16,143 nt of DNA. Origin: CAYPHJ01 sp964410485 (GTDB lineage: Bacteria > Desulfobacterota > Binatia > UBA9968). Below, in pieces: positions 6,262-13,276 of the stretch. Each line of letters starts with the position of its first letter. Positions within the stretch are counted from its first letter, which is position 1. Under the pieces are notes generated by a model. That model was given only the letters and a program-made list of their open reading frames with translations, was not told the DNA's origin and ran no database searches. A program made the translations under genes and the position numbers. The DNA lies in NCBI GenBank assembly GCA_964410485.1, contig CAYPHJ010000107.1, positions 1 through 16,143 on the forward strand. Reading direction: 5' to 3'.

Positions 6262-7404
6262 ATGAAACGGAGCACTCATTACATCCTCACCACGCATACC
6301 GGGAGCTTGCCTCGTCCCACGGATTTGGTGGACATGGTGCTCCGGAAAGAGGCAAAGCATCCGGTGGATGATGAGATTCTTGCGATGCGCGTCCGCTCTG
6401 CGGTCGCCGAGGTGGTGCTGAGGCAGGCCGAGGTCGGGATCAGCGTCATCAACGACGGCGAGCAGGGCAAGCCCGGTTACTCCACGTACATGAAAGACCG
6501 CCTCACCGGCTTCGAGGGTGAAAGTACGCCTGCCGCCGCGTCAGGCGAAGCCAGGGACTTTCCGGAATATACCGCACGCCGCGCGGGAAGAAGCGCCCCC
6601 ACACGTCCCACGTGCACCGGCCCCATCGCTTGGAAGGATCGGGACGCCGTGCGCAAGGACGTTGAAAACCTCAAGGTCGCTGTCAAAGAAGTCAAAGCCG
6701 AAGAGGTATTCATGACCGCCGCCTCGCCGGGCGTGGTGCCGCATTTTATGAAAGATCAATACTACGGGAGCGAAGAGAAATATTTATACGCCCTGGCGGA
6801 CGCCTTGAAGGAAGAATATGACGCCATCCATCGTGCCGGCTTCGTGCTTCAGGTAGACTGTCCCGACTTGTGCATGAGCCGCCACAACCGGTTTTCGGAT
6901 CTGAGCACGAAGGAGTTCAAGAAGATCGCCGAGCTTCACGCGGCGGTTCTGAATCATGCCTTGCGGGACATTCCGGCTGATCGGGTGCGTCTGCATATGT
7001 GCTGGGGGAACTACGAAGGCCCGCACCATCTGGATATCCCGCTGAGCGAAATCATCGACGTAGCGCTAAAGGCCAAAGTCGGCGCTCTCTCTTTCGAGGG
7101 CGCCAACCCCAGACACGAGCACGAGTGGGTCGTCTTCAAGGAGTTTCATCTCCCCGATGGTTTGGCCATCATTCCAGGTGTCATTGACTCCACGACTAAT
7201 TTCGTCGAGCACCCCGAGCTTGTCGCGCAGCGAATTGTCCGCTACGCCGAGGTCGTGGGCCGCGAGAACGTCATCGCGGGCACAGACTGTGGCTTCGGTA
7301 CCTTCGTGCGCACAGAACCGACCATCGACCCGCGCATCGCATGGGCCAAGCTCAAGGCGCTGGCCGCGGGCGCGGCCATCGCCTCGAAGCAACTTTGGCA
7401 TTAG
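6262..7404 (+). CDS. MetE-like single-barrel methyltransferase, paralogue 1
   Basis: The start at 6262 follows GGAGG with a 6-base spacer. The 380 residues correspond to the C-terminal catalytic barrel of cobalamin-independent methionine synthase; the N-terminal half of full-length MetE (about 750 residues) is absent. The N-terminus reads ILTTHTGSLPRP, typical of the short family. Putative zinc ligands are all present: H245 and C247 in LHMCWGN, E279 in SFEGANPRHEHEW and C343 in AGTDCGFGTF. Related short proteins are often labelled methionine synthase, but the real methyl donor and acceptor are uncertain; the superfamily also includes coenzyme-M and uroporphyrinogen enzymes. A near-complete paralogue lies at 11138-12325. 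No methionine or one-carbon gene is adjacent. It ends 11 bases from the convergent ChaN-like gene. Confidence 0.85.
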   Translation: MKRSTHYILTTHTGSLPRPTDLVDMVLRKEAKHPVDDEILAMRVRSAVAEVVLRQAEVGISVINDGEQGKPGYSTYMKDRLTGFEGESTPAAASGEARDFPEYTARRAGRSAPTRPTCTGPIAWKDRDAVRKDVENLKVAVKEVKAEEVFMTAASPGVVPHFMKDQYYGSEEKYLYALADALKEEYDAIHRAGFVLQVDCPDLCMSRHNRFSDLSTKEFKKIAELHAAVLNHALRDIPADRVRLHMCWGNYEGPHHLDIPLSEIIDVALKAKVGALSFEGANPRHEHEWVVFKEFHLPDGLAIIPGVIDSTTNFVEHPELVAQRIVRYAEVVGRENVIAGTDCGFGTFVRTEPTIDPRIAWAKLKALAAGAAIASKQLWH

Positions 7405-7415
7405 TGGGCGTGCTC

Positions 7416-8429
7416 TTACTTGTCACCGCGCTTTTTGAGACGCTCCAACTGGGATTTGAACTTTTCGCAAGGGTCTTCGTCGTCGACGCGTGGCGTGAAC
7501 CAAACGTAGTCGAAGGGCAATCGGCGATCGAGATACGGCAGCGCGTAATCGTGCGGTTCGCGTTTCTGGTTGCCGACTTCGAGGAAAGCTATGCTGACAA
7601 CCTGCTTACCCGGGGCCTTTTCGGCGAGATAAACGGGGATGCCGTAATCGTTGCGGACATGGCCTGCTCCGGCTATCAGGATTGCGTCGTCGGGGGCGGC
7701 TGCCGCAATCAAGCTCTGCGCCATCTGAGCGTCTCTGGCCCGCTGTACATCCACCATCGCTTTCACGCTTTGCTCGGATGCATAGCCGCAATGGGTGTTG
7801 CGAATATCTGCCGCGATCGTAGCGAAGATAGTGCCGGACAGCGGCAGGTCGAGACCCAGATCGCGTCTTACGGACGGCTCAAGAGCCGCCAGGCCATTGC
7901 TGCTCATCTTCCTCGCAGTGGCGAGCGGCAAGTTGGCCGCGACAATCCGTAGCTTTGCCTGAAGCGCCGCCTCAGCGATGGGTTGATACATCGCCCAGTC
8001 CGGCCAACCGCTCTTGTTCCAATTCACGGCTTGACCAAGGCCAGCGGCATCGTTTGGCGCGACAGCCAGATGTCTGGCGATCGCGCTGGCATGGTCAATA
8101 CCGAACATCTCGAAGGCCACGGCTGGACGGCGGCCGGCGGCGATCAGGCTACGCACCACTTCGGCCTGCAACAGGTGATGGTCGGGGTTGTCGTGCTTCT
8201 CGCCGAGAAGGAGGAAATCAGCCCGAGCCAAACGAGCAACGAGACTCTGGCGATCGATAAATCTGTCGGAGGAGACATCCCAGATACGCCCGGTGAGAGG
8301 ATGATCTCGACCAAAGCTCGATTTCCACGACGTGACAGAGCACCCCGACACGGCAAATGCTACGTACCCGACGAACAGCGCGAGGCCAGTAAAATAGCGC
8401 GATCGCAATGGGCTCTTTCCTTTTGGCAT
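7416..8429 (-). CDS. ChaN-family lipoprotein
   Basis: I chose the ATG at 8429 because it opens directly into a lipoprotein signal: KGKSPLRSRY, then the hydrophobic FTGLALFVGYVAFAV, then the lipobox VSGC with Cys30 as the lipidation site. The frame is open further upstream to 8570, but that part has no export signal at its start. The 337-residue product carries LLLGEKHDNPDHH at about 73-85 and GAGHVRNDYGIPVYL near the C-terminus, both diagnostic of the ChaN/Tiki-like superfamily, whose named member binds haem in Campylobacter. I expect it to sit at the cell envelope. Haem binding or a hydrolase-like activity are both possible. It is convergent with the MetE-like gene, so the two are unlikely to be co-transcribed. 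Confidence 0.8.
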   Translation of the reverse strand: MPKGKSPLRSRYFTGLALFVGYVAFAVSGCSVTSWKSSFGRDHPLTGRIWDVSSDRFIDRQSLVARLARADFLLLGEKHDNPDHHLLQAEVVRSLIAAGRRPAVAFEMFGIDHASAIARHLAVAPNDAAGLGQAVNWNKSGWPDWAMYQPIAEAALQAKLRIVAANLPLATARKMSSNGLAALEPSVRRDLGLDLPLSGTIFATIAADIRNTHCGYASEQSVKAMVDVQRARDAQMAQSLIAAAAPDDAILIAGAGHVRNDYGIPVYLAEKAPGKQVVSIAFLEVGNQKREPHDYALPYLDRRLPFDYVWFTPRVDDEDPCEKFKSQLERLKKRGDK

Positions 8430-8739
8430 TACTGGGCGTTTCTGCCTTTTAGGTTGGACTACACTAAAGCTCTGTTGCTTCAAGGTTTGTTTGCCAGGGA
8501 ACGGTGTTACTCTGAACATCATTAAACATCGACCGGTCCGACCTGGACGGGTCAAATCTTTTGTTAGCAACTTCGCCGAAGTTTGCTGATCCGCCCGCGA
8601 AATCTTGCGTCGAAAGGCACATCTCCCACAAGGGCGCTAAGGCGCAAAGCGGTGCAGGCCAGTTTGACGATTGCCGGTGAGGCGCTCTTGCCGATCGGCT
8701 CCCGAGGAAATTCGTGCGATGTCGGAAGCGTCAGGTTGC
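8430..8739. other. Gap without a convincing gene
   Basis: This stretch upstream of the ChaN-like gene and downstream of vapC contains two small imperfect hairpins (8531-8553 and 8566-8586) and dispersed repeat copy 3. The reading frames here are short and unlike known proteins. Nothing else is supportable. Confidence 0.5.
8619..8649 (+). repeat. Dispersed repeat, copy 3
   Basis: ACATCTCCCACAAG followed by GGCGCTAAGGCGCAAAG has the same core and orientation as the copies at 3055-3085 and 6119-6151. Confidence 0.6.
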
Positions 8740-9183
8740 CTAAGTCATTCCTGGAACTACGACATCAAAGTCCTGGCCTAGAGTTGTAAAATCATCGGCA
8801 TTAAAAGTTAAGACGGTCGACGCTCTACCCTGTTCGGCGCACGCGCCTATGACCGCGTCATACATGCGGCCGCCCGCCACGTTGTTTTTTGGAGCATTGA
8901 GCAACACCGCCGCGTACGATTTCGCGTTTAAGGCGACTACTGCTGCTAGTTTCAAAAAATTATTTTCCAGCAGAGTCAAAGCCGTTTGAGGAGACAATCG
9001 ATGCGGCGGGGGGAGGCGAGTAAGCACCGCGTACGCCTCAACCAATGCCGGAGCCGCGACGATCATCCTGGCTCGCGAGGCGAGCCGCCTCTCGATTTCA
9101 TTGGCAGCGGCCTCGTGATGCTCATGCCATGAGCATACGGCCGCGATCATACAGCTCGTGTCCGGAAGAAAGGCGAGCGCCAT
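8740..9183 (-). CDS. vapC: VapC-type PIN-domain ribonuclease toxin
   Basis: The 147-residue protein is a PIN domain. The first acidic residue is D8 in FLPDTSCMIAA, the second E49 in APALVEAYAVLTR, the third D109 in GRMYDAVIGACA, and the C-terminal TFNADDFTTLG holds the fourth site, with Asn128 where many homologues have Asp. VapC toxins cut tRNA or rRNA until held by VapB. The start ATG lies two bases after the antitoxin stop, a tight operon. Length and motif order are normal and the frame is intact, so it is probably functional. The specific RNA target cannot be read from sequence. Confidence 0.88.
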   Translation of the reverse strand: MALAFLPDTSCMIAAVCSWHEHHEAAANEIERRLASRARMIVAAPALVEAYAVLTRLPPPHRLSPQTALTLLENNFLKLAAVVALNAKSYAAVLLNAPKNNVAGGRMYDAVIGACAEQGRASTVLTFNADDFTTLGQDFDVVVPGMT

Positions 9184-9185
9184 GC

Positions 9186-9452
9186 TTAAGTGGAAGTGCC
9201 CGAGCGTTCTTTGCGCAGCGCTTTGCGGGTCCTTTCGACTGTATCCGTCGCGAGACGCTGAGTATCCTTAGTGGGAACCGCCACAAGCAATCGCCCTTTG
9301 CGTTCGAGCTTCACCGGCAAAGGGGCCGGAGTAATCGCGATGGTGCCTTTTTCCCAACGAACCTCAAGCGGCATTCCCGGCTTGATCCCGGATTCACGAC
9401 GAATATCTTTTGGAATCACCAATCGCCCGGCATGATCAATGGTTGTTTTCAT
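9186..9452 (-). CDS. vapB: AbrB/MazE-fold antitoxin (VapB)
   Basis: The ATG at 9452 gives 88 residues starting MKTTIDHAGRLVIPKDIRRE, the canonical swapped-hairpin AbrB DNA-binding domain, followed by KPGMPLEVRWEKGTIAITP. Upstream codons are open to 9542 but look nothing like the family, so I rejected the longer start. The C-terminal third (RKGRLLVAVPTKDTQRLATD and a basic tail) should bind the VapC encoded immediately downstream. The dimer should repress its own promoter upstream of 9452. No clear Shine-Dalgarno sequence precedes the start. Confidence 0.87.
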   Translation of the reverse strand: MKTTIDHAGRLVIPKDIRRESGIKPGMPLEVRWEKGTIAITPAPLPVKLERKGRLLVAVPTKDTQRLATDTVERTRKALRKERSGTST

Positions 9453-10056
9453 GGTATAGGAATTACCATTTATCCGACCGTTTGCCAAGCCAATGCCACT
9501 CGGGCTACCGACCATAGCAATCTCCATCAATCCGTTCGTCATTGGTATGAGTGGATGGCTTCAGGGATCACGCCTTTAAATCTCGACTTTCTTGCTGTGC
9601 GCAGCTCATCGGCACGGAGGGCGTCTCGGCCTCCCAATAAGCTAGCGCGACCGCTGGCGGACGCTTCAGAGAGCGCCGGCCGGCATCGGCTATCCTTTCG
9701 GTGGTTGGTAGGGGCGCACCTGTTGTGTGCGCCTTCCGACCCAGGACGGATGTGCGGATCGGTCGGGCCGACACTCGGGGGCCCCTACGTCGGCTACGTC
9801 GGGGAGCAGGTCCCGTGAGGAGAATTATGTCGTAAAGATGATTTGGCATTCACTTGGATTTCCCCCTAAAGCATGCGGGAACGACGAACTCCCATTGGCC
9901 ATTAACAGACCCAGCAGCAGGCTGCGGAGGAATAAACCCGCAAGCGACTCAAGAATATTCAAACTGAACTACTACACACTATCCGTAAGGCGTTGACAGA
10001 ACTTAGAACTCCAGACATTGTATATAGAATAACCTGACACCGACGAAGAGGAGTCT
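9453..10056. other. Gene-poor stretch with small repeats
   Basis: About 600 bases between the vapBC promoter side and the truncated substrate-binding gene. GTAGGGGC at 9708-9715 pairs with GCCCCTAC at 9781-9788, enclosing a 7-bp hairpin (9713-9719 with 9727-9733). A 9-base unit CTACGTCGG is repeated in tandem at 9785-9802. Open frames on both strands (for example 9568-9849 minus) have no recognisable family and low-complexity Arg/Pro/Ser content. I see no RNA gene. Confidence 0.45.
9993..10018 (+). promoter_or_regulatory. Possible promoter upstream of the truncated substrate-binding gene
   Basis: A consensus TTGACA at 9993-9998 lies about 58 bases before the ATG at 10057, with AT-rich candidates for the -10 box (CATTGT at 17-base spacing or a TATATAGAAT tract just after). 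The -10 match is poor, so the call is weak. Confidence 0.3.
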
Positions 10057-10305
10057 ATGAAGACACTGCGATTGGAAACCACTGCGCCGTTTCAAGGCTT
10101 GGCCGAGCTTGTGGCCTATGACGAAGGTCTATTCGAGAAGGAAGGCCTCCAGATTGAATGGATGGACCGTGAGAAAGGCGTCGACAAAAACCCGCAGCTG
10201 CACATCACTAATCATAGGGACGCCTCGCGCTTCGTGAGCCACGGCCGCATGATGGAATCAGGCCAGGCTGATCTCTACAACGCTTGTGAATGGGGCAATT
10301 ACTCG
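10057..10305 (+). pseudogene. 5' fragment of an ABC-transporter substrate-binding protein gene
   Basis: After an AGGAG three bases before the ATG, about 83 residues read like the N-terminus of a NitT/TauT/SsuA-type periplasmic binding protein: KTLRLETTAPFQGLAELVAY, then DEGLFEKEGLQIEWMDREKG and GQADLYNACEWGNYSRV. No signal peptide precedes it, as in some members of this group. At about 10305 the similarity stops. The rest of the 127-residue frame (to 10440) is only the antisense of the alpha/beta hydrolase remnant on the other strand. Most of the protein (typically 300 or more residues) is therefore missing, and the fragment cannot be a functional transporter part. No permease or ATPase genes are nearby. 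Confidence 0.65.
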
Positions 10306-10310
10306 CGAGT
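10301..10310. other. Palindrome at the junction of two truncated genes
   Basis: ACTCGCGAGT is a perfect 10-base palindrome placed where the substrate-binding similarity ends and the hydrolase similarity begins. It looks like the breakpoint of a deletion or rearrangement. Confidence 0.5.
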
Positions 10311-11034
10311 TGATGGTTGCGGTCGGATCTTGGTAGGACCATGCGAGCAGGGTCGGCTTGCCGAGGCCTCGATCGCGAATGATCCCCAGCGTCTCGTCTT
10401 TTTGCCTTGCCAGATGGGGGAGAAAGCGCGTCGTTTTTAACCCTACCTCTTCCATTTTGCGCACTGCTTCTTGATATTTTAGCAGCGCCGCAACCCGCAT
10501 CATCGCGTCCAGCCATTCTTCGGTAATATGCTCATGGCCGAAAGAGTACTTTTGCAACACCCACCGTTGGCTCTCGCGGCTCAAACGCGGCGGCGGGTTG
10601 GCCATGACCGTTTCGTTTTGCTGATGCCAGGCCCCAGCGTGTTGGTGTCGACGAGAATACAAGTCGTAAATAGCTCCGGATGCTCGATCACGAGCCGAGC
10701 GACGAGATAGGCGCCTCGCGAGTGACCGACGGGATGGACGTTGCGCAATCCCAACGTGTTCAGAAATTTGTAAGCATGCTGCACGACCGCAGCCATCGTG
10801 TAATCTTCGTCGGTTTTCGGATTGTCGGTGAAGCCCTGGCCGATCTTATCGAGGGCAATGACATGAAACCACTTGCGCCAGGCCGTCGAAGTTCAGGTTC
10901 CAATCTTCGGCGCAGTCGGCGGCGTCATGTGAGCCGAAGTTTCCGCCATGAAACAGCACCAGATTGGGCCCGCTGCCGGCCTCGAAATAGCGGGTGCGAA
11001 TGCCGTCAACTTCTATATATTTTTCGTTTTGCAC
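10306..11034 (-). pseudogene. Frameshifted, 3'-truncated alpha/beta hydrolase gene
   Basis: The gene starts with GTG at 11034, eight bases after GGAGG. Its N-terminus (VDGIRTRYFEAGSG, VLFHGGNFGSHD with the oxyanion HGG) is followed by a frame break near 10873. The second frame begins around residue KWFHV and carries the nucleophile elbow GHSRGA near 10719. A second break near 10615 returns to the first frame, which continues with EEWLDAMMRVAALLKYQEAV and LLAWSYQDPTATI before stopping at the palindrome junction. The C-terminal segment that should hold the catalytic His is absent. Two compensating single-base shifts plus truncation make this a pseudogene, unless the shifts are sequencing errors; the truncation stands either way. 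It lies 103 bases downstream of the second MetE-like gene on the same strand, so both may once have formed an operon. Confidence 0.72.
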
Positions 11035-11137
11035 GACTGCTCCCTCCGTTTGAAGTTTCGAAGCTCAGAGTTGCCAAGCGTTATGTGGGATCACACACTG
11101 ACTCCACACGGCATTTTCTCTGCTGCCGCTTTCCCTT

Positions 11138-12325
11138 TTATCCATGCCACAGCTGGCGGGTCGCCAATCGGGCGCCCTCCGCCAATGCGGCAAACTTGAG
11201 CCAGGCCACGCTGGGATGGGTATCGTTGAATCTCAGGGCTGAGGCCGCAAACCCGCAGTCCGCTCCCGCAATGACGTTCTCGCGCCCGACGATCCTGGCG
11301 AACCGCCCGATCCGTTCGGCGATCAGTTCCGGGTGCTCCACTAGATTGGTGGTGTGGCTGATCACGCCGGGAATGAGGACCTTCCCGTTCGGCAGCTTGA
11401 CGGTCTCGAAGACATGGTATTCGTGTTCGTGGCGCGGGTTCGCCGCTTCGAACGAATAGGCGCCGGCGTTGATCTTCAGAATGATATCGACGATGTCCTT
11501 GAGTGCCATTTCGTGGACGCGCGGGCCGACATCGATGCTGTAGCACGTATGGAAACGGACCTTCTCCGGCGCTATGTCGCGGACTGAGTCGTTGATGACT
11601 TCGACGCGCTTTTCTGCCCACTTCCTGCAGTCTTCTACGCTCAAGTCCGGCTTCATCATGTAGTAGCTGACCAGGCGCGGATCGTCGATCTGGAGAATAA
11701 ATCCGGCACCGACAATTGCCTTGTACTCTTCGCGCATCGCGTCGGATACCGCCTGCTCATACTCCTCGTGGGTGCGGTAGTATTCGTTGGAAAAGGTAGC
11801 GGCGATGTAGGAAGAAGCGATCGCCGGCATGAAGATGTCCTCGTAAGGCTGGCCCTTCAGTGCTCCCTTGAGGTTGTCGATGTCCGTCTGGACCGCCTCG
11901 TGCCCCCTATAGCTGACCGGCCCGGTGCAGGTATCGACGCCGCGCCGTCCGCCTCGACCGCCAAACGGTTCGGCGATACGCTCGGACCACGCGTAGTAGT
12001 CGGGAAAAGCGAGGTACTCCCTGCCCGCCGCCCGCGGTCTGCCCTCCTTACCCGGAGCACCCGGCTTACGCTCGAAGCCGCTAAATCGTTCGACGATGTA
12101 GCCGTAGAAGCTTGATTTCCCCTGCTCGCCGTCGGTGACAACATCGATGCCGGCTTCGATCTGCTTCTGCACAACGTCGGTTACCGACTTGCGCACCAGC
12201 CTTGCGAGCTGTTCCCGGTCGTAAGGCTCCCCCTGTTCTCTCAGTCGAAGAACCGGGACCAGGGAGTCGGAGCGGGCCAGGCTGCCCACATGCGTCGTCA
12301 GGATTCTTTCCGTACTCCGCTTCAT
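11138..12325 (-). CDS. MetE-like single-barrel methyltransferase, paralogue 2
   Basis: The 395-residue product starts MKRSTERILTTHVGSLARSD and is clearly related along its whole length to the protein from 6262-7404. Putative zinc ligands are intact: H259 and C261 in FHTCYSID, E293 in SFEAANPRHEHEY and C357 in AGADCGFA. It also shares the VINDGEQGK-like segment (here VVTDGEQGK). Two insertions relative to paralogue 1 lie near residues 88-130. As for its sister, only the catalytic half of MetE is present and the substrate is unproven; methyl transfer to a thiol is the best guess from the zinc site. Transcription continues toward the broken hydrolase gene at 10306-11034. No clear Shine-Dalgarno sequence precedes the ATG. 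Confidence 0.85.
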   Translation of the reverse strand: MKRSTERILTTHVGSLARSDSLVPVLRLREQGEPYDREQLARLVRKSVTDVVQKQIEAGIDVVTDGEQGKSSFYGYIVERFSGFERKPGAPGKEGRPRAAGREYLAFPDYYAWSERIAEPFGGRGGRRGVDTCTGPVSYRGHEAVQTDIDNLKGALKGQPYEDIFMPAIASSYIAATFSNEYYRTHEEYEQAVSDAMREEYKAIVGAGFILQIDDPRLVSYYMMKPDLSVEDCRKWAEKRVEVINDSVRDIAPEKVRFHTCYSIDVGPRVHEMALKDIVDIILKINAGAYSFEAANPRHEHEYHVFETVKLPNGKVLIPGVISHTTNLVEHPELIAERIGRFARIVGRENVIAGADCGFAASALRFNDTHPSVAWLKFAALAEGARLATRQLWHG

Positions 12326-12549
12326 CGGTAATTTTCTATTGATGAATTTTGTGTGGCAGAAAATATCCGCGTGGCTGGCGTTGTGTCAACTGGTGAAAGA
12401 AATTAAAGTGCTCGGAGAGTGGGCTTACATGTGGACGAAGCTCACCGTCATCGTGACACCACCCAAATCTACTTCTTCTCTTAGCGCCCAGTGTGGTATA
12501 GATGCTCCGGTGATTGGCCTGAACAAACACGTAGACAAAAGGAGCGGCA

Positions 12550-13212
12550 ATGAAACGACTAATGATTGTTTTTTCAGTCATTGTGGCAGCATTACTACTG
12601 CTGAGCGATACACCCAACTCCCAGGAACAGAAGAGTGAGATGAGCTTTTTCATCACCAGCGTCGGTTCCGGCAAGGGCGGGGATCTCGGCGGTCTGGCGG
12701 GCGCCGATAAGCACTGCCAGGCGCTCGCCGAAGCAGCCGGCGCGGGCAACCGCACCTGGCGCGCTTATTTGAGCGTGAGCCCAGCAGATGGTCAGCCCGT
12801 TGTAAATGCCCACGAGCGGATCGGTAAGGGTCCGTGGCGCAACGCGAAGGGCGTTGTCATCGCTAAAGACATCGACGATCTGCATCGCGACCCCAACATA
12901 AACAGGGAGACCGGGCTCAGCGAAAAGGGGAGCCGCATCAACGCGCGTGGCGACAAGCCGAACATGCACGATATTCTCACCGGCTCCCAATCCGACGGCC
13001 GTGCATTCACCGGCGACCAGGATCGTACCTGCCGCAACTGGACCAGCAGCAGCGACGGAGCGGCAATGGTCGGGCACCATGACCGCATGGGCCTGCGCGA
13101 CGACGAAGCGTCCCGCTCGTGGAATTCTTCACACCCATCGCGGGGATGCAGCCTCGATGCTTTGCGCAGTTCAGGCGGGAACGGTTTGTTTTACTGTTTC
13201 GCGGTGAATTAG
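12550..13212 (+). CDS. Secreted lectin-like protein
   Basis: The ATG follows AAGGAG with a 5-base spacer. The 220 residues start with a signal peptide (RLMIVFSVIVAALLLLSD). The mature part matches a family of exported bacterial proteins usually annotated as lectins with a C-type-lectin or endostatin-like fold. Hallmarks are FFITSVGSGKGGDLGGLAGA, HCQALAEAAGAGNRTWRAYL, the middle KPNMHDILTGSQSDG, and WNSSHPSRGCSLDALRSSGG near the end, closing with LFYCFAVN. Four cysteines (56, 161, 200, 216) probably form two disulfides. The ligand is unknown. It is transcribed away from the second MetE-like gene and converges on the MmgE/PrpD gene. Confidence 0.75.
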   Translation: MKRLMIVFSVIVAALLLLSDTPNSQEQKSEMSFFITSVGSGKGGDLGGLAGADKHCQALAEAAGAGNRTWRAYLSVSPADGQPVVNAHERIGKGPWRNAKGVVIAKDIDDLHRDPNINRETGLSEKGSRINARGDKPNMHDILTGSQSDGRAFTGDQDRTCRNWTSSSDGAAMVGHHDRMGLRDDEASRSWNSSHPSRGCSLDALRSSGGNGLFYCFAVN

Positions 13213-13276
13213 CAGCCTGCCCAACCCATGGCCTGTGGCGTATAGCGTAGCATCGCACGCGCCTTTGCCGCCTTCG

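Noticed and set aside
7341..7952. Plus-strand frame of 203 codons overlapping the ChaN-like gene
   Set aside because: It is a shadow of the minus-strand lipoprotein gene, which has a lipobox and the GEKHDNPDHH motif.
9045..9818. Plus-strand frame of 257 codons over vapBC and the following gap
   Set aside because: It runs antisense to the well-supported VapB and VapC genes. The composition is Arg/Ser/Pro-rich without a family.
9568..9849. Minus-strand 93-codon frame in the gap near vapB
   Set aside because: Arg/Pro/Ser-rich translation over a GC-rich inverted-repeat region, with no ribosome binding site or family.
10680..11459. Plus-strand frame of 259 codons
   Set aside because: It is antisense to the hydrolase remnant and to the second MetE-like gene, with no domain similarity.
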